Translations under genes and position numbers: made by a program
Notes under the pieces: model-generated
The model's input: the letters and a program-made list of their open reading frames with translations, nothing else
What the model was told of the DNA's origin: nothing
Database searches by the model: none
Source of the DNA: Porticoccus sp.
GTDB lineage: Bacteria > Pseudomonadota > Gammaproteobacteria > Pseudomonadales > Porticoccaceae
Direction of reading: 5' to 3'
Assembly (NCBI GenBank): GCA_011049795.1
Contig: DRHD01000334.1
Location: 1-16,675 of the forward strand
DNA: 16,675 nucleotides
Shown here: piece after piece, positions 6,569 through 15,019 of the stretch
How the letters are laid out: the number at the start of each line of letters is the position of its first letter
Numbering within the stretch: the first letter of the stretch is position 1

Positions 6569-6819
6569 GTGTCATGCCGAGCCTCTGGATCATAACTTGA
6601 GACTTTTGAGAAAAGTGATCGCCATATGGTTTTGCTATCACAGCGGTAATATTTTACTTTTGCGTCGAAGGCCGCTTGGTGACAGCGTTTATGGGTAATG
6701 AAGCCTGTTTCCTGTACAGTAAACTCTTCGCTAAACAGGTCAGTTTTAACCTGTAAATCATAGGTTGGGTAAAACAAGGCCAAACCAGCCAATGTCAGGA
6801 TAATAAACACCGCTTTCAT
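6565..6819 (-). CDS. Small exported or membrane-anchored protein of unknown function
   Basis: This is an 84-residue protein that I do not recognise. Residues 3-17 form a short hydrophobic segment (signal peptide or anchor) without a clear cleavage site. The rest is mixed and polar, with two cysteines at 46 and 60 (RC and YYRC) that could form a disulfide in the periplasm. The start is supported by a strong ribosome-binding site, GGAGG, five bases upstream of the ATG at 6819. Its stop overlaps the stop of the convergent outer-membrane protein gene by four bases. Coding character is supported by the ribosome-binding site and the exported-protein pattern. No function can be given. Confidence 0.68.
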   Translation of the reverse strand: MKAVFIILTLAGLALFYPTYDLQVKTDLFSEEFTVQETGFITHKRCHQAAFDAKVKYYRCDSKTIWRSLFSKVSSYDPEARHDT

Positions 6820-6907
6820 ACATTCCTCCCTCTCAGCACCATTTGAAGTGGCACAGTATATAGTGAGTATCTAGGGATAGGGTTCTAAGAATTCAATTTT
6901 AACGCAT

Positions 6908-8077
6908 TTAAACCCCGAGCTTTAGCCTTTCATCTCTTAACCAGAGCCAGACGATGAGCATAGCAATAAAGCTGGCTAGGGCGCCAAAGTTGAAGGCCAA
7001 CACAGGCTGAATATCCCAGATTAGACCCCCAAAGTACGACCCTAGGGCTCCTCCTGCCCCAAAACAAAAGGCACTATAGACAGCTTGGCCTTTTCCTTGA
7101 TTCGCTGGTTCAAATAAGCGACGAATACAATCTATCGCAGCCGCATGAAATGCGCCAAAGGTAAAGGCATGGAAGCATTGCGCTATCACCAGAAGCAGTA
7201 GTTGGTCCGTGCAATAACCAATCAATAGCCAGCGCAAGGTCGCAAGAGCCAAACAACTGAGCATGATTGCCCTAACACCAAATCGAAGCAGCAATCGATG
7301 CATCAGGATAAAAAGACAGACCTCGGCAACGACACCCACTGACCATAGGATACCAATACCGCTTCGGCTGTAACCGAAAGACTCCATATAAATACTAAAA
7401 AAACTGTAGTAAATACCATGGGATACCTGCATCAGCATGCCTGCGAATAAAAAGGCAATGACAACGGGTTTTTTTAGGACTGAAGCAAACTGTTGAGAGG
7501 CTTTTTCATGTCGTCGATGATGTGGATTTGGCACAAATAAACTGCTGAGAAAGATACCTGCCAACAACAGTAGGCCAATGACTGGTAATGTTCGAATATC
7601 ATGAGTATCGAACCAAAAGCCGCTTCCCAGAACAAATATAATAAAACCGACGGATCCCCATAAACGAATTCGACTATAGGTTTCAGGTCGTTGGTGCAAG
7701 AAACTGATGGTGATAACTTCATGCTGTGGAAGTATCGCGTTCCAGAAGAAACTGTAGCCCGCTAGCACTAACGCTAAGGACCAAAACTGTTGATCGATGA
7801 ATATGCCAATGAAACAGAGGAATGAAAGCAAAGCCCCAATACGGATGATCAGCAGCCTTTTACCCGTGTAGTCGGCAAGCCATCCCCAAAGGTTTGGGGC
7901 AATGATTTTAGTGGCCATGGGAATGGCCAGTAGTAGGCCAATATCAGCAGATGAAAACCCTTGAGATTTTAGATACAGGGACCAATAGGGATAAAGCGCC
8001 CCAAGCAAACCAAAAAAACAAAAATAAAAGGCAGACAGGCGCCAGTAAGGCACTGACAATGGGGCCTTCCCTTCCAC
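6908..8077 (-). CDS. MFS transporter, HcaT-like (MFS_1_like)
   Basis: This 389-residue hydrophobic protein has about 12 predicted membrane segments. It resembles the 3-phenylpropionate transporter HcaT and relatives, as shown by the N-terminal YWRLSAFYFCFFGLLGALYP, the DIGLLLAIP turn, and GWLADYTGKRLL between segments 2 and 3, the usual MFS loop. The substrate is unknown; family members carry aromatic acids or other small organic molecules. The frame opens with GTG at 8077, six bases after the aroC stop. A TTG at 8059 is better placed behind a GGAAGG ribosome-binding site (five bases), so the true start may be six codons later. The close spacing shows it is transcribed with aroC. A transporter at this place after aroC is, from memory, also found in Pseudomonas. 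Confidence 0.9.
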   Translation of the reverse strand: MEGKAPLSVPYWRLSAFYFCFFGLLGALYPYWSLYLKSQGFSSADIGLLLAIPMATKIIAPNLWGWLADYTGKRLLIIRIGALLSFLCFIGIFIDQQFWSLALVLAGYSFFWNAILPQHEVITISFLHQRPETYSRIRLWGSVGFIIFVLGSGFWFDTHDIRTLPVIGLLLLAGIFLSSLFVPNPHHRRHEKASQQFASVLKKPVVIAFLFAGMLMQVSHGIYYSFFSIYMESFGYSRSGIGILWSVGVVAEVCLFILMHRLLLRFGVRAIMLSCLALATLRWLLIGYCTDQLLLLVIAQCFHAFTFGAFHAAAIDCIRRLFEPANQGKGQAVYSAFCFGAGGALGSYFGGLIWDIQPVLAFNFGALASFIAMLIVWLWLRDERLKLGV

Positions 8078-8083
8078 AAGTAG

Positions 8084-9187
8084 TTAACTGGTTTTTGGCT
8101 GTGTATTCAGCACCGGACTGACATTGACATCTGCATTCTGGGCTCTGTCCCGCAAGAAATGATCCATCAGGGTAATGGCCAGCATAGCCTCTGCAATAGG
8201 AGTAGCACGAATACCCACACAGGGGTCGTGGCGGCCCTTGGTGATTACCTTAATAGCATTTCCGTGTACATCCACTGAGTTCCCGGGAATGCGGAGACTA
8301 CTCGTTGGCTTCAACGCTATGTGGGCAACGATGGTTTGACCGGATGAAATACCGCCAAGAATGCCACCGGCATTATTTGAGAGAAACCCCTCGGGGGTAA
8401 TTTCATCTCGGTGCTCAGTGCCTGTCTGGGCAACAGAATCAAATCCGGCACCAATTTCCACACCCTTGACTGCATTAATACTCATCAGCGAGTGTGCAAT
8501 TTCAGCATCAAGTCGGTCAAAAATAGGTTCACCTAGTCCCGCTGGGACATTAGTGGCTGTGACAGTAATTCGAGCACCAATGGAGTTTCCGTCCTTTTGC
8601 AATTTCTGCATAAAGGCCTCCATTTCTGGCACTTTGTCAGGGTCTGGACAGAAAAAGGGATTATTCCCTACCTCCTCCAGTAGCACCTTCTCCGCCTTAA
8701 TAGGCCCTAGCTGTGAGAGATACCCTTTAACCTCAACACCCATGGCCTGCTTAAGGTATTTCTTGGCAATAGCACCTGCAGCTACTCGCATCGCCGTTTC
8801 ACGGGCTGATGAGCGGCCGCCACCACGATAATCACGAAAACCATATTTCATGTGATAGGTGTAGTCAGCATGGGCGGGGCGGAACTGATCTTTGATATTG
8901 GAATAGTCCTTGGAGCGCTGGTCCGTATTTTCGATGAGCAGTCCAATGGGTGTTCCCGTGGTTTTTCCTTCGAACACGCCAGAGAGTATTTTGACCACAT
9001 CTCCTTCCTTACGCTGGGTGGTATAACGAGACTGACCGGGCTTGCGGCGGTCTAAGTCTTGTTGCATATCCTCCACAGACAGTTCAAGTCCAGGGGGGCA
9101 GCCATCAACAATACAGCCAAGCGAAGGCCCGTGGCTTTCGCCAAAAGTGGTCACAGTAAATAGCTTGCCAATGGTATTGCCGGACAT
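8084..9187 (-). CDS. aroC: Chorismate synthase
   Basis: This enzyme converts 5-enolpyruvylshikimate-3-phosphate to chorismate, the last step of the shikimate pathway, using reduced FMN. The 367 residues match the E. coli enzyme over almost the whole length: [18 protein letters not shown] (3-20), [13 protein letters not shown], the [10 protein letters not shown] histidine loop, [31 protein letters not shown] and [19 protein letters not shown] place the start at ATG 9187, where the family N-terminus begins and GGAAG lies five bases upstream. The frame runs 20 codons further to an ATG at 9247, but that extension has no family counterpart. The C-terminal tail after QNADV is slightly longer than in E. 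coli. It follows prmB by about 110 bases with its own likely promoter. Confidence 0.98.
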   Translation of the reverse strand: MSGNTIGKLFTVTTFGESHGPSLGCIVDGCPPGLELSVEDMQQDLDRRKPGQSRYTTQRKEGDVVKILSGVFEGKTTGTPIGLLIENTDQRSKDYSNIKDQFRPAHADYTYHMKYGFRDYRGGGRSSARETAMRVAAGAIAKKYLKQAMGVEVKGYLSQLGPIKAEKVLLEEVGNNPFFCPDPDKVPEMEAFMQKLQKDGNSIGARITVTATNVPAGLGEPIFDRLDAEIAHSLMSINAVKGVEIGAGFDSVAQTGTEHRDEITPEGFLSNNAGGILGGISSGQTIVAHIALKPTSSLRIPGNSVDVHGNAIKVITKGRHDPCVGIRATPIAEAMLAITLMDHFLRDRAQNADVNVSPVLNTQPKTS

Positions 9188-9271
9188 AAACACTTCCACA
9201 TTCAAAATATTAGCGTTTTTCCTAAGGAGCCGGGCAAACGGAGCCAAGTACGATAGGACGCGAGAGTGGAT

Positions 9272-9298
9272 ATTATACGATGATTATTCTGATGTCGT
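9272..9298 (-). promoter_or_regulatory. Candidate sigma-70 promoter for aroC
   Basis: The minus strand carries a perfect -10 box TATAAT (9277-9272) and ACGACA (9298-9293, 4 of 6 to TTGACA) with a short 15-base spacer. It lies between prmB and the preferred aroC start, giving a leader of roughly 75 bases. The short spacer lowers confidence. Confidence 0.38.
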
Positions 9299-10218
9299 TA
9301 CGATGAAATAAATTCTTCTCGGTGTGCAGAAAGTTGCTCCGCTGTGATTAAGAAAACACCGTGCCCTCCCCGCTCAAATTCCAGCCACATAAAAGGCACC
9401 TGTGGAAACATATCTTCGAGAGCAGACCAAGAGTTACCAACTTCTACGATCAGCGTACCTTGCTCATTCAAATGCTCAGTGGCTTCAAGTAATAACTGGC
9501 GGGTAAAATCTAGCCCATCATCACCAGAGGACAACCCTATTTCTGGTTCATGGTGGTATTCATTGGGCATGGATGCCAAATCATTTGCATCAACATAGGG
9601 CGGGTTCGAGACAATCAAGTCGAACCGTTGTGACCCAAGCCCAGCAAATAAATCTGAATGTACCGCACTGACCCGGTGGTTTAATTGGTGGAGGCTAACA
9701 TTCTTATTCGCTACAGCCAGGGCATCAGTTGATATGTCACTCAGCGTGACATTAGCTTCAGGAAAGTAATGGGCACAGGCAATACCGATACAACCACTAC
9801 CGGTACAGAGGTCAAGGATACTCATTGGGGGGGTAATCAGCCAAGGTTGAAATTGTGCCTCAATCAACTCGGCAATAGGTGATCTTGGCACCAATACACG
9901 CTGATCAATACTAAATTTAAACCCTGCAAACCAGGTTTCACCCGTAAGGTAGGCCACAGGGAGCCGCTCGTTTATACGCCGATCAAATAAGCGAGTAATA
10001 ACGGCTGCTTCTTCGGACGATATCGGGCGTTCCAATATGCTGCTGTCAGAGTCCCAGGGTAGCGATAGCGCAAATAGAACCAAGGCCAGCGATTCGTCCC
10101 AAGCGTTGTCTGTCCCATGCCCAAAAAAGAGACCGGCCTGATCAAATAAATCTGATCCTTTCTGGATATAACTACCAATGGTTACCGAGCTTTCTGGGGT
10201 GTTTAGCATAGCGCTCAT
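9298..10218 (-). CDS. prmB: Ribosomal protein L3 glutamine N5-methyltransferase
   Basis: This is a 306-residue SAM-dependent methyltransferase of the HemK/PrmB group, which methylates a glutamine of ribosomal protein L3. SAM motif I is at 136-142 (DLCTGSG), and the catalytic NPPY motif at 205-208 is followed by VDANDLASMPNEYHHEPEIG, which fits PrmB and not the release-factor enzyme PrmC. The N-terminal helical domain (about 10-115) ends in FAGFKFSIDQRVLVPRSP, also a family mark. The length is close to the E. coli protein (about 310). Neither ATG at codon 1 nor ATG at codon 4 has a good ribosome-binding site, so the start is uncertain by three codons. prmB next to aroC is common in Gammaproteobacteria. 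Confidence 0.96.
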   Translation of the reverse strand: MSAMLNTPESSVTIGSYIQKGSDLFDQAGLFFGHGTDNAWDESLALVLFALSLPWDSDSSILERPISSEEAAVITRLFDRRINERLPVAYLTGETWFAGFKFSIDQRVLVPRSPIAELIEAQFQPWLITPPMSILDLCTGSGCIGIACAHYFPEANVTLSDISTDALAVANKNVSLHQLNHRVSAVHSDLFAGLGSQRFDLIVSNPPYVDANDLASMPNEYHHEPEIGLSSGDDGLDFTRQLLLEATEHLNEQGTLIVEVGNSWSALEDMFPQVPFMWLEFERGGHGVFLITAEQLSAHREEFISS

Positions 10219-10307
10219 TGTAGCTGTACAGTAGATAAATGGCTTTACGTTTATCGCAGGCTGACGTACGGTTATGCCCCGATACTGTTAACCATTCTAA
10301 GAGACCA

Positions 10308-10859
10308 ATGTTGAAGACTTCTGACTGCTACGCGGGGATTATTGAATCTACCGGTGAAGATATTTCCCGCCCTGGATTGGCGGATACGCCAAAGCGTGCC
10401 GCTAAGGCATTTGAGTTTCTTACCCGTGGCTATCACCAGACATTGGATGAAGTCGTCAATAACGCGCTGTTTCCTACAGAATCCAGTGAAATGGTGATTG
10501 TTCAAGATATTGAGCTCTATTCACTCTGTGAGCATCATTTATTGCCCTTTATCGGTAAGTGCCACGTCGCTTACATCCCCGACGGTAGAGTTCTTGGGCT
10601 ATCTAAAGTAGCTCGTATCGTTGATATGTTCGCTCGCCGCCTTCAAATTCAGGAAACGCTGGTATCCCAAATTGCCAACACCGTTGAAGATGTCACTGGT
10701 GCACTGGGTGTTGCCGTGATTATTGAAGCCAAGCATATGTGTATGATGATGCGCGGTGTTGAAAAACAGAATTCGGTGATGAAGACCTCTGCCATGCTCG
10801 GTTCATTCCGAGACAATCAGTCTACTCGCAGTGAATTTCTCTCGTTGATCAATTGTTAG
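10308..10859 (+). CDS. folE: GTP cyclohydrolase I
   Basis: This enzyme opens the imidazole ring of GTP to make dihydroneopterin triphosphate, the first step of folate (and other pterin) synthesis. The zinc ligands are visible as C74 and H77 in [10 protein letters not shown] and C145 in HMCMMMRG. Other family blocks are [38 protein letters not shown] and a C-terminal RSEFLSLI. The sequence is closest to the short ~181-residue FolE found in Pseudomonas. I prefer ATG 10308 (183 residues), which fits that length. The frame opens 23 codons earlier at 10239, but that extension has no visible ribosome-binding site or family match. The gene is divergent from prmB, leaving 89 bases for promoters. No clear terminator follows in the 102 bases to sixA. 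Confidence 0.96.
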   Translation: MLKTSDCYAGIIESTGEDISRPGLADTPKRAAKAFEFLTRGYHQTLDEVVNNALFPTESSEMVIVQDIELYSLCEHHLLPFIGKCHVAYIPDGRVLGLSKVARIVDMFARRLQIQETLVSQIANTVEDVTGALGVAVIIEAKHMCMMMRGVEKQNSVMKTSAMLGSFRDNQSTRSEFLSLINC

Positions 10860-10961
10860 AACAGCCCTGTTTCATTTATCAATAAGGATACAGGCTGATC
10901 TACCACTCCCTATAGCCTGGCTTCACTGTATTTACTGACCTAGTTGCTGATAGCTAGTTTA

Positions 10962-11417
10962 TCAGGGGTGCGTTAACCACTTCATATCGGCACAGCCTCG
11001 GCCAAAAGTAATGGTATCCAGGCAGGCAAGAGAGCTGGTGTCCATTGACCACCCTATTCCAGGTTTATCCGTCAGGTATTCCAATATTTGACCAATCAAT
11101 GGCTGATGACTCAGAAGTAAGATTTGATCAGTATCGAGAGCATCAACGCAGTGTTCCACTGCATTGAGCTGCCCTTCTGAACGCAGGGCGTCCTCAAAAA
11201 GTAGTTCTCTCTGATAGTTTAGCGTCTCAGTGAGAGCTTTAAGGGTTTGTCTGGCTCTAAGGGTTGGACTGCAAAGAATCAGTTGTAGCTGGGATAACTC
11301 GTTGAGGTGTTGATTAACCACATGGCGAGTATCGGTTTCACCCTGAGCTGATAATGAACGTTCGCCACAGGATGAATCAAAGGGTGCATCACCGTGGCGC
11401 AACAGGTATATAAGCAT
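10962..11417 (-). CDS. sixA: Phosphohistidine phosphatase SixA
   Basis: This 151-residue member of the histidine phosphatase superfamily begins with the catalytic motif at R7-H8-G9 (LLRHGDA). It also has SPTLRARQT (50-58), an acidic catalytic region near E85-E89 and the second histidine H104 in LSHQPL. The small size and the lack of an inserted cap fit SixA, which in E. coli removes phosphate from a histidine of NPr in the nitrogen phosphotransferase system. It is the last gene of gpsA - DUF4389 - sixA, starting 21 bases after the DUF4389 stop. No good ribosome-binding site is visible. A different small-molecule substrate cannot be excluded from sequence alone. Confidence 0.92.
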   Translation of the reverse strand: MLIYLLRHGDAPFDSSCGERSLSAQGETDTRHVVNQHLNELSQLQLILCSPTLRARQTLKALTETLNYQRELLFEDALRSEGQLNAVEHCVDALDTDQILLLSHQPLIGQILEYLTDKPGIGWSMDTSSLACLDTITFGRGCADMKWLTHP

Positions 11418-11438
11418 TAGAGCAGTAAGAGGTCTCTG

Positions 11439-11873
11439 CTACGTTGCTTTACTGTCATCTTGCGGGCTCTGTTCGTCCTCCGTATCAACAAATGCGGGAA
11501 CATCATCTGCATCTGCAGGTTCTTCTGCAGTTTCAGCCTCGACAAACTCGGCTTCAATGACGTCATCAGTCTGTATTTCTTCAGTCAGGGGAGCGTCAAC
11601 CTCAGGCCAGTCTGAAAATGGGAACGGCTTATCGTCGCTATTAAAGGTGAGAAATAAAAATGTCTGATAAACCCATTTCGAGGTCCCCTGCCCTAAATCA
11701 CGCAGATTGTCATTGCCAGTGCCCGTCACCAGTACAAGAAGAAATTGTAAAATGGCAACTATCCAAATAACCATTCTGGCCACCACTGATAACAACCCAA
11801 ATACCAGCATATATAGTAGGCGGAACCAAGTTTCAGTATTCAGTAAATTAGTTTTAGTTTGTTCTTCCATCAT
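11439..11873 (-). CDS. DUF4389 membrane protein with acidic tail
   Basis: This 144-residue protein of the DUF4389 family has unknown function. A hydrophobic region at about 17-50 would form one or two membrane helices. It is followed by the conserved-looking GNDNLRDLGQGTSKWVYQTF (53-72), then FLFLTFNSDDKPFPFSDWP (73-91). The last ~50 residues are extremely acidic and Ala-rich with almost no basic residues, and look disordered. The start overlaps the gpsA stop by four bases, so translation is coupled. Two adjacent ATG codons (11873 and 11870) are possible starts; the second is better spaced from the GGTGGGG ribosome-binding site. From memory the same gene order occurs in Pseudomonas, which suggests a conserved operon, but no role is known to me. 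Confidence 0.85.
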   Translation of the reverse strand: MMEEQTKTNLLNTETWFRLLYMLVFGLLSVVARMVIWIVAILQFLLVLVTGTGNDNLRDLGQGTSKWVYQTFLFLTFNSDDKPFPFSDWPEVDAPLTEEIQTDDVIEAEFVEAETAEEPADADDVPAFVDTEDEQSPQDDSKAT

Positions 11874-12889
11874 TGCCCCACCGTAAATTCAACATCAGTA
11901 CTTTGTTCCGCCAGCATCAGGCTACTTAGCACTTCATGAACTGGCCTATTATTAAACATGGTTTCGTATAAAGCACAAACCAAAGGCATATAGATACCCA
12001 GCTGCTCTGCCTCGTCCTTGATAATTCGAGTGGTATTGATGCCTTCCGCAACCTGCCCTACTTTTTTAGTGGCCTCATCAATAGAAAGCCCTTCACCTAA
12101 AGCATAGCCCACCTGAAAATTACGGCTCAGCGGTGAGGTACAGGTGACATACAAATCGCCCACACCACTCAGGCCAAGGAACGTCATAGGGTTGGCGCCT
12201 AAGCTAGCGGCAAAACGACTCATTTCAGCAAGGCTACGAGTAATAAGTACACTGACCGTATTTTGCCCCATCTTCATGGCCGCGGACATTCCAGCCGCAA
12301 TGCCATAGATGTTTTTGAGTGCACCTGCCAGTTCTACCCCAAAACGATCATTGTTGGTGTACACCCTAAAGTATTGAGAACTAAGTAGCGCTTGCACCTC
12401 TTTACAGAGAGATTCATCAGCACTGGCAATCACCGTAGCAGTAATGGCTTTTTGGGTGATTTCCTTGGCTAAATTCGGGCCGCTGATCACACCAACCCTA
12501 GCTTGAGGAAGCTCGTCTTCAAGAATTTCACTCATTAATTTAAAGGTATGCGCTTCAATACCCTTGGCAGTACTAATCACTTTGGTGCCAAGGGCAATAT
12601 GAGTATTTGCCTCCTGAGCCAAGTGGCGGAAGGCTTTACTGGGGACGGAAAAGAATACCGTCTGGCAGCCTTTCAGGCTCTCTTCCAAGTTGGATGAAAA
12701 TTTAAGTGTAGGTTCAAGACGATAGCCGGGCAGGTATCGGGCATTCTCACGGGTTTGAGTACACTGCTCGGCATTTTCTTCGTCACGCATCCACAGCACA
12801 ACATCATGGCCGTTCGCGGCAATCATATTTGCTATAGCAGTCCCAAAACTGCCTCCACCTAGTACTGCAATTTTATTTAGTGCTTCCAT
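11870..12889 (-). CDS. gpsA: Glycerol-3-phosphate dehydrogenase [NAD(P)+]
   Basis: This cytosolic enzyme reduces dihydroxyacetone phosphate to sn-glycerol 3-phosphate for phospholipid synthesis. The 339 residues contain the NAD(P) motif GGGSFGTA (11-18), the SVPS loop, catalytic lysines at about 109 (STAKGIE) and 192 (GALKNIYGIAAG), SGPNLAKEI and the C-terminal-domain signature LSGVGDLYVTCTSPLSRN. I take ATG 12889 as start. The codon just before it (12892) is GTG and could also serve; both have weak ribosome-binding sites. A good -10 box lies about 30 bases upstream. It is the first gene of a three-gene operon with the DUF4389 and sixA genes. Confidence 0.97.
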   Translation of the reverse strand: MEALNKIAVLGGGSFGTAIANMIAANGHDVVLWMRDEENAEQCTQTRENARYLPGYRLEPTLKFSSNLEESLKGCQTVFFSVPSKAFRHLAQEANTHIALGTKVISTAKGIEAHTFKLMSEILEDELPQARVGVISGPNLAKEITQKAITATVIASADESLCKEVQALLSSQYFRVYTNNDRFGVELAGALKNIYGIAAGMSAAMKMGQNTVSVLITRSLAEMSRFAASLGANPMTFLGLSGVGDLYVTCTSPLSRNFQVGYALGEGLSIDEATKKVGQVAEGINTTRIIKDEAEQLGIYMPLVCALYETMFNNRPVHEVLSSLMLAEQSTDVEFTVGQ

Positions 12890-12918
12890 CACTGAGTTTC
12901 GATGTTGTCGGAGTGAAG

Positions 12919-12946
12919 ATTATAGAGCTATTGATGCAGATGTGGC
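12919..12946 (-). promoter_or_regulatory. Candidate sigma-70 promoter for gpsA
   Basis: On the minus strand there is a perfect TATAAT (12924-12919) and a weak GCCACA (12946-12941, 3 of 6 to TTGACA) with a 16-base spacer. Transcription would start about 23 bases before the gpsA ATG. The -35 overlaps the last bases of htpG. The perfect -10 and its position make it plausible. Confidence 0.45.
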
Positions 12947-14838
12947 TACGACCTCTCCTCAAACAACAGCTGATTTAAGCGCTTAACGAACAGAGAAGGA
13001 TTATCTAATTGTTCGCCAGCAGACAATACCGCTTGATCGTATAACAGCTCGGCCAACTCACCAGATTTTTCATCCCCGATCTCTTCACTGAGTTTTGCTA
13101 CTAGTGGGTGGTTAATATTCACCTCCAGTATTGGCTTGTCTTCAGGGACAGGCTGCCCTGCTGCTTCCATCATCTTACGCATTTGAGGGCTTAGAGCATG
13201 CTCAGCATAGACCAGACAAGCAGGTGAATCAGTTAACCGGCGGGTTGCACGAACACTTTCCACTCGACCATTTAGGCTGGTTTTGATCTTGTCCATCACA
13301 TCCGTCGTTGATTCTGTGTCGGCTTCGTCATCCTTATCAGTACTACCTACAATGGATTCGTCCAGTTCACCCTTGGTGATATCTTGAAACTGCTTGCCAT
13401 CAAATTCATAGAGGTGAGAAATTGTCCATTCATCAAGGCGATCTGTAAGTAACAGGACTTCAATCCCTTGTTTTTGGAAAACCTCAAGATAAGTACTGTT
13501 ACGAGCTGCCGTTAAACTATCGGCGACAAGGTAATAAATTTTATCCTGGCCATCTTTCATTCGAGAGATGTAGTCAGAGAAAGAGTCGGAAAGCTCATCT
13601 CCTTCAGTTTTTGTGGTGGCATAACGGAACAGACCACCAATTTTTTCAGCGTTTGTCGTATCTTCTGCAGGGCCTTCTTTTAGGACGCTACCAAATTCCG
13701 CCCAAAACTTAGCGTAAACCTCAGGTGTTTCCTTGGACATTTTTTCCAACATATCCAGTACTCGCTTGACCAAAGCACCACGAATGCTATCAACGGCGGG
13801 GCTTCCCTGAAGCATTTCACGAGACACATTGAGAGGCAAGTCGCTGGAATCTAAAACACCTTTAACAAAACGTAAGTACAGTGGTAAAAACTGTGAAGCA
13901 TCATCCATGATAAACGTGCGTTGGATGTACAGCTTTAAGCCTCGAGATACCTCACGGTTATGGAGGTCAAATGGAGCATGACTAGGGATATAGAGTAGAC
14001 TGGTGTAGTCGAGCTTACCCTCAACACGATTGTGACTCCACGTTATCGGCTCTTCAAAGTCATGAGATACGTGCTTGTAAAACTCTTTATATTCCTCGTC
14101 CTTAATGTCATTACGAGGGCGAGTCCAAAGTGCGGTAGCCGTATTGATAGCTTGGTATTCATCAGCAGCCGGTTCAGTGCCTTCCTCATCATTCTGAGCA
14201 GCCAGTTTCTTGATCTCAATGGGAACAGCAATATGATCTGAATATTTTTTTATGATGCTGCGAACTCGTAAATCGTTGGCATACTCCTCTGCGTCTTCTT
14301 TCAGATGGAGAGTGACTGAGGTACCCCGATCAGACTTTTCAATATCTTCTACGGTGTATTCAGCTTCACCTTCACAGGTCCAGCGAACAGCTTTATCAGC
14401 AGCTAGTCCAGCCCTGCGGGTTTCCACGACCACCTTATCAGCCACAATAAAGGCAGAATAGAAGCCCACTCCAAACTGGCCAATGAGCTGGGCATCTTTC
14501 TGTTGATCACCGCTCAACCCATTAAGAAATTGAGACGTACCCGATTTTGCGATAGTCCCCAAATGTTCAATGGCTTCCTCACGGGACATGCCAATACCAT
14601 TGTCGTGAATCGTGATAGTTCTCGCGGCAACATCTGCATCGATGCGCACACGAAGATCTGGGGAATCTTCATAGAGAGATGAATCGGCCAGAGCTTCAAA
14701 ACGCAGCTTATCGACGGCATCAGAAGCATTTGAGATCAACTCTCTCAAAAAAATCTCTTTATTGCTGTAAAGCGAATGAATCATTAGATGCAGAAGCTGC
14801 TTTGCTTCTGTTTGAAAACCAAGGGTTTCAGCACTCAT
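12946..14838 (-). CDS. htpG: Molecular chaperone HtpG (Hsp90)
   Basis: This is a 630-residue, full-length Hsp90 (about 624 in E. coli). It is an ATP-driven cytosolic dimer that remodels client proteins with DnaK. The N-terminal ATPase domain has the catalytic Glu E33 and N37 in LRELISNASDA, D79 in DNGIGM (79-84) and the lid GQFGVGFYSAF (120-130). The middle domain includes HNREVSRGLKLYIQRTFI and the catalytic-loop region SSDLPLNVSREMLQ. The C-terminal domain provides dimerisation. Residues about 209-225 are an acidic Glu/Ala linker. The ribosome-binding site GGAGAG lies about 10 bases before the ATG. A near-consensus heat-shock promoter sits upstream, so the gene is probably induced by heat through sigma-32 and isolated from sucCD by a terminator. 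Confidence 0.99.
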   Translation of the reverse strand: MSAETLGFQTEAKQLLHLMIHSLYSNKEIFLRELISNASDAVDKLRFEALADSSLYEDSPDLRVRIDADVAARTITIHDNGIGMSREEAIEHLGTIAKSGTSQFLNGLSGDQQKDAQLIGQFGVGFYSAFIVADKVVVETRRAGLAADKAVRWTCEGEAEYTVEDIEKSDRGTSVTLHLKEDAEEYANDLRVRSIIKKYSDHIAVPIEIKKLAAQNDEEGTEPAADEYQAINTATALWTRPRNDIKDEEYKEFYKHVSHDFEEPITWSHNRVEGKLDYTSLLYIPSHAPFDLHNREVSRGLKLYIQRTFIMDDASQFLPLYLRFVKGVLDSSDLPLNVSREMLQGSPAVDSIRGALVKRVLDMLEKMSKETPEVYAKFWAEFGSVLKEGPAEDTTNAEKIGGLFRYATTKTEGDELSDSFSDYISRMKDGQDKIYYLVADSLTAARNSTYLEVFQKQGIEVLLLTDRLDEWTISHLYEFDGKQFQDITKGELDESIVGSTDKDDEADTESTTDVMDKIKTSLNGRVESVRATRRLTDSPACLVYAEHALSPQMRKMMEAAGQPVPEDKPILEVNINHPLVAKLSEEIGDEKSGELAELLYDQAVLSAGEQLDNPSLFVKRLNQLLFEERS

Positions 14839-14879
14839 CGGTAGTTACTCTCCAATCTCTTATTTAAACACTGGTAGGA

Positions 14880-14907
14880 AGGTGGGGCTGAATGAATATA
14901 TTTCAAG
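14880..14907 (-). promoter_or_regulatory. Sigma-32 heat-shock promoter for htpG
   Basis: On the minus strand CTTGAAA (14907-14901) and CCCCACCT (14887-14880) are separated by 13 bases. This is nearly the sigma-32 consensus (CTTGAAA, 11-16 bases, CCCCATnT). The -10 ends 41 bases upstream of the htpG start, giving a leader of about 35 bases. Confidence 0.85.
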
Positions 14908-14973
14908 AGCAGATAAGATAAACTTAGGCGTTTAATTTGGTTAGATACACTTGTTTAGCCATATTCCGGCCAT

Positions 14974-15003
14974 AAAAAAGGGCGGCCTTAAGGCCGCCCT
15001 TTT
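14974..15003. terminator. Strong intrinsic terminator after sucD
   Basis: GGGCGGCCTTAAGGCCGCCC (14980-14999) is a perfect 20-base palindrome that forms an 8-base-pair GC-rich stem with a TTAA loop. On the minus strand it is followed by six T residues (the A run 14974-14979), the right form for ending sucCD transcription 16 bases after the sucD stop. The plus strand has only four T residues. Confidence 0.94.
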
Positions 15004-15019
15004 AAAGAAGTACCCGGCT

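Noticed and set aside
8361..8831. 156-codon open frame on the plus strand
   Set aside because: It lies wholly inside aroC on the opposite strand, has no ribosome-binding site and no recognisable family; aroC matches its family throughout.
10862..10897. Imperfect hairpin after folE (CAGCCCTGT / ACAGGCTG)
   Set aside because: It has a large loop, a bulge and no T run on either strand, so it is not a convincing intrinsic terminator.
10947..10965. CTGATA / TATCAG hairpin at the end of sixA
   Set aside because: The stem is short and AT-rich, overlaps the sixA stop codon and lacks a T run.
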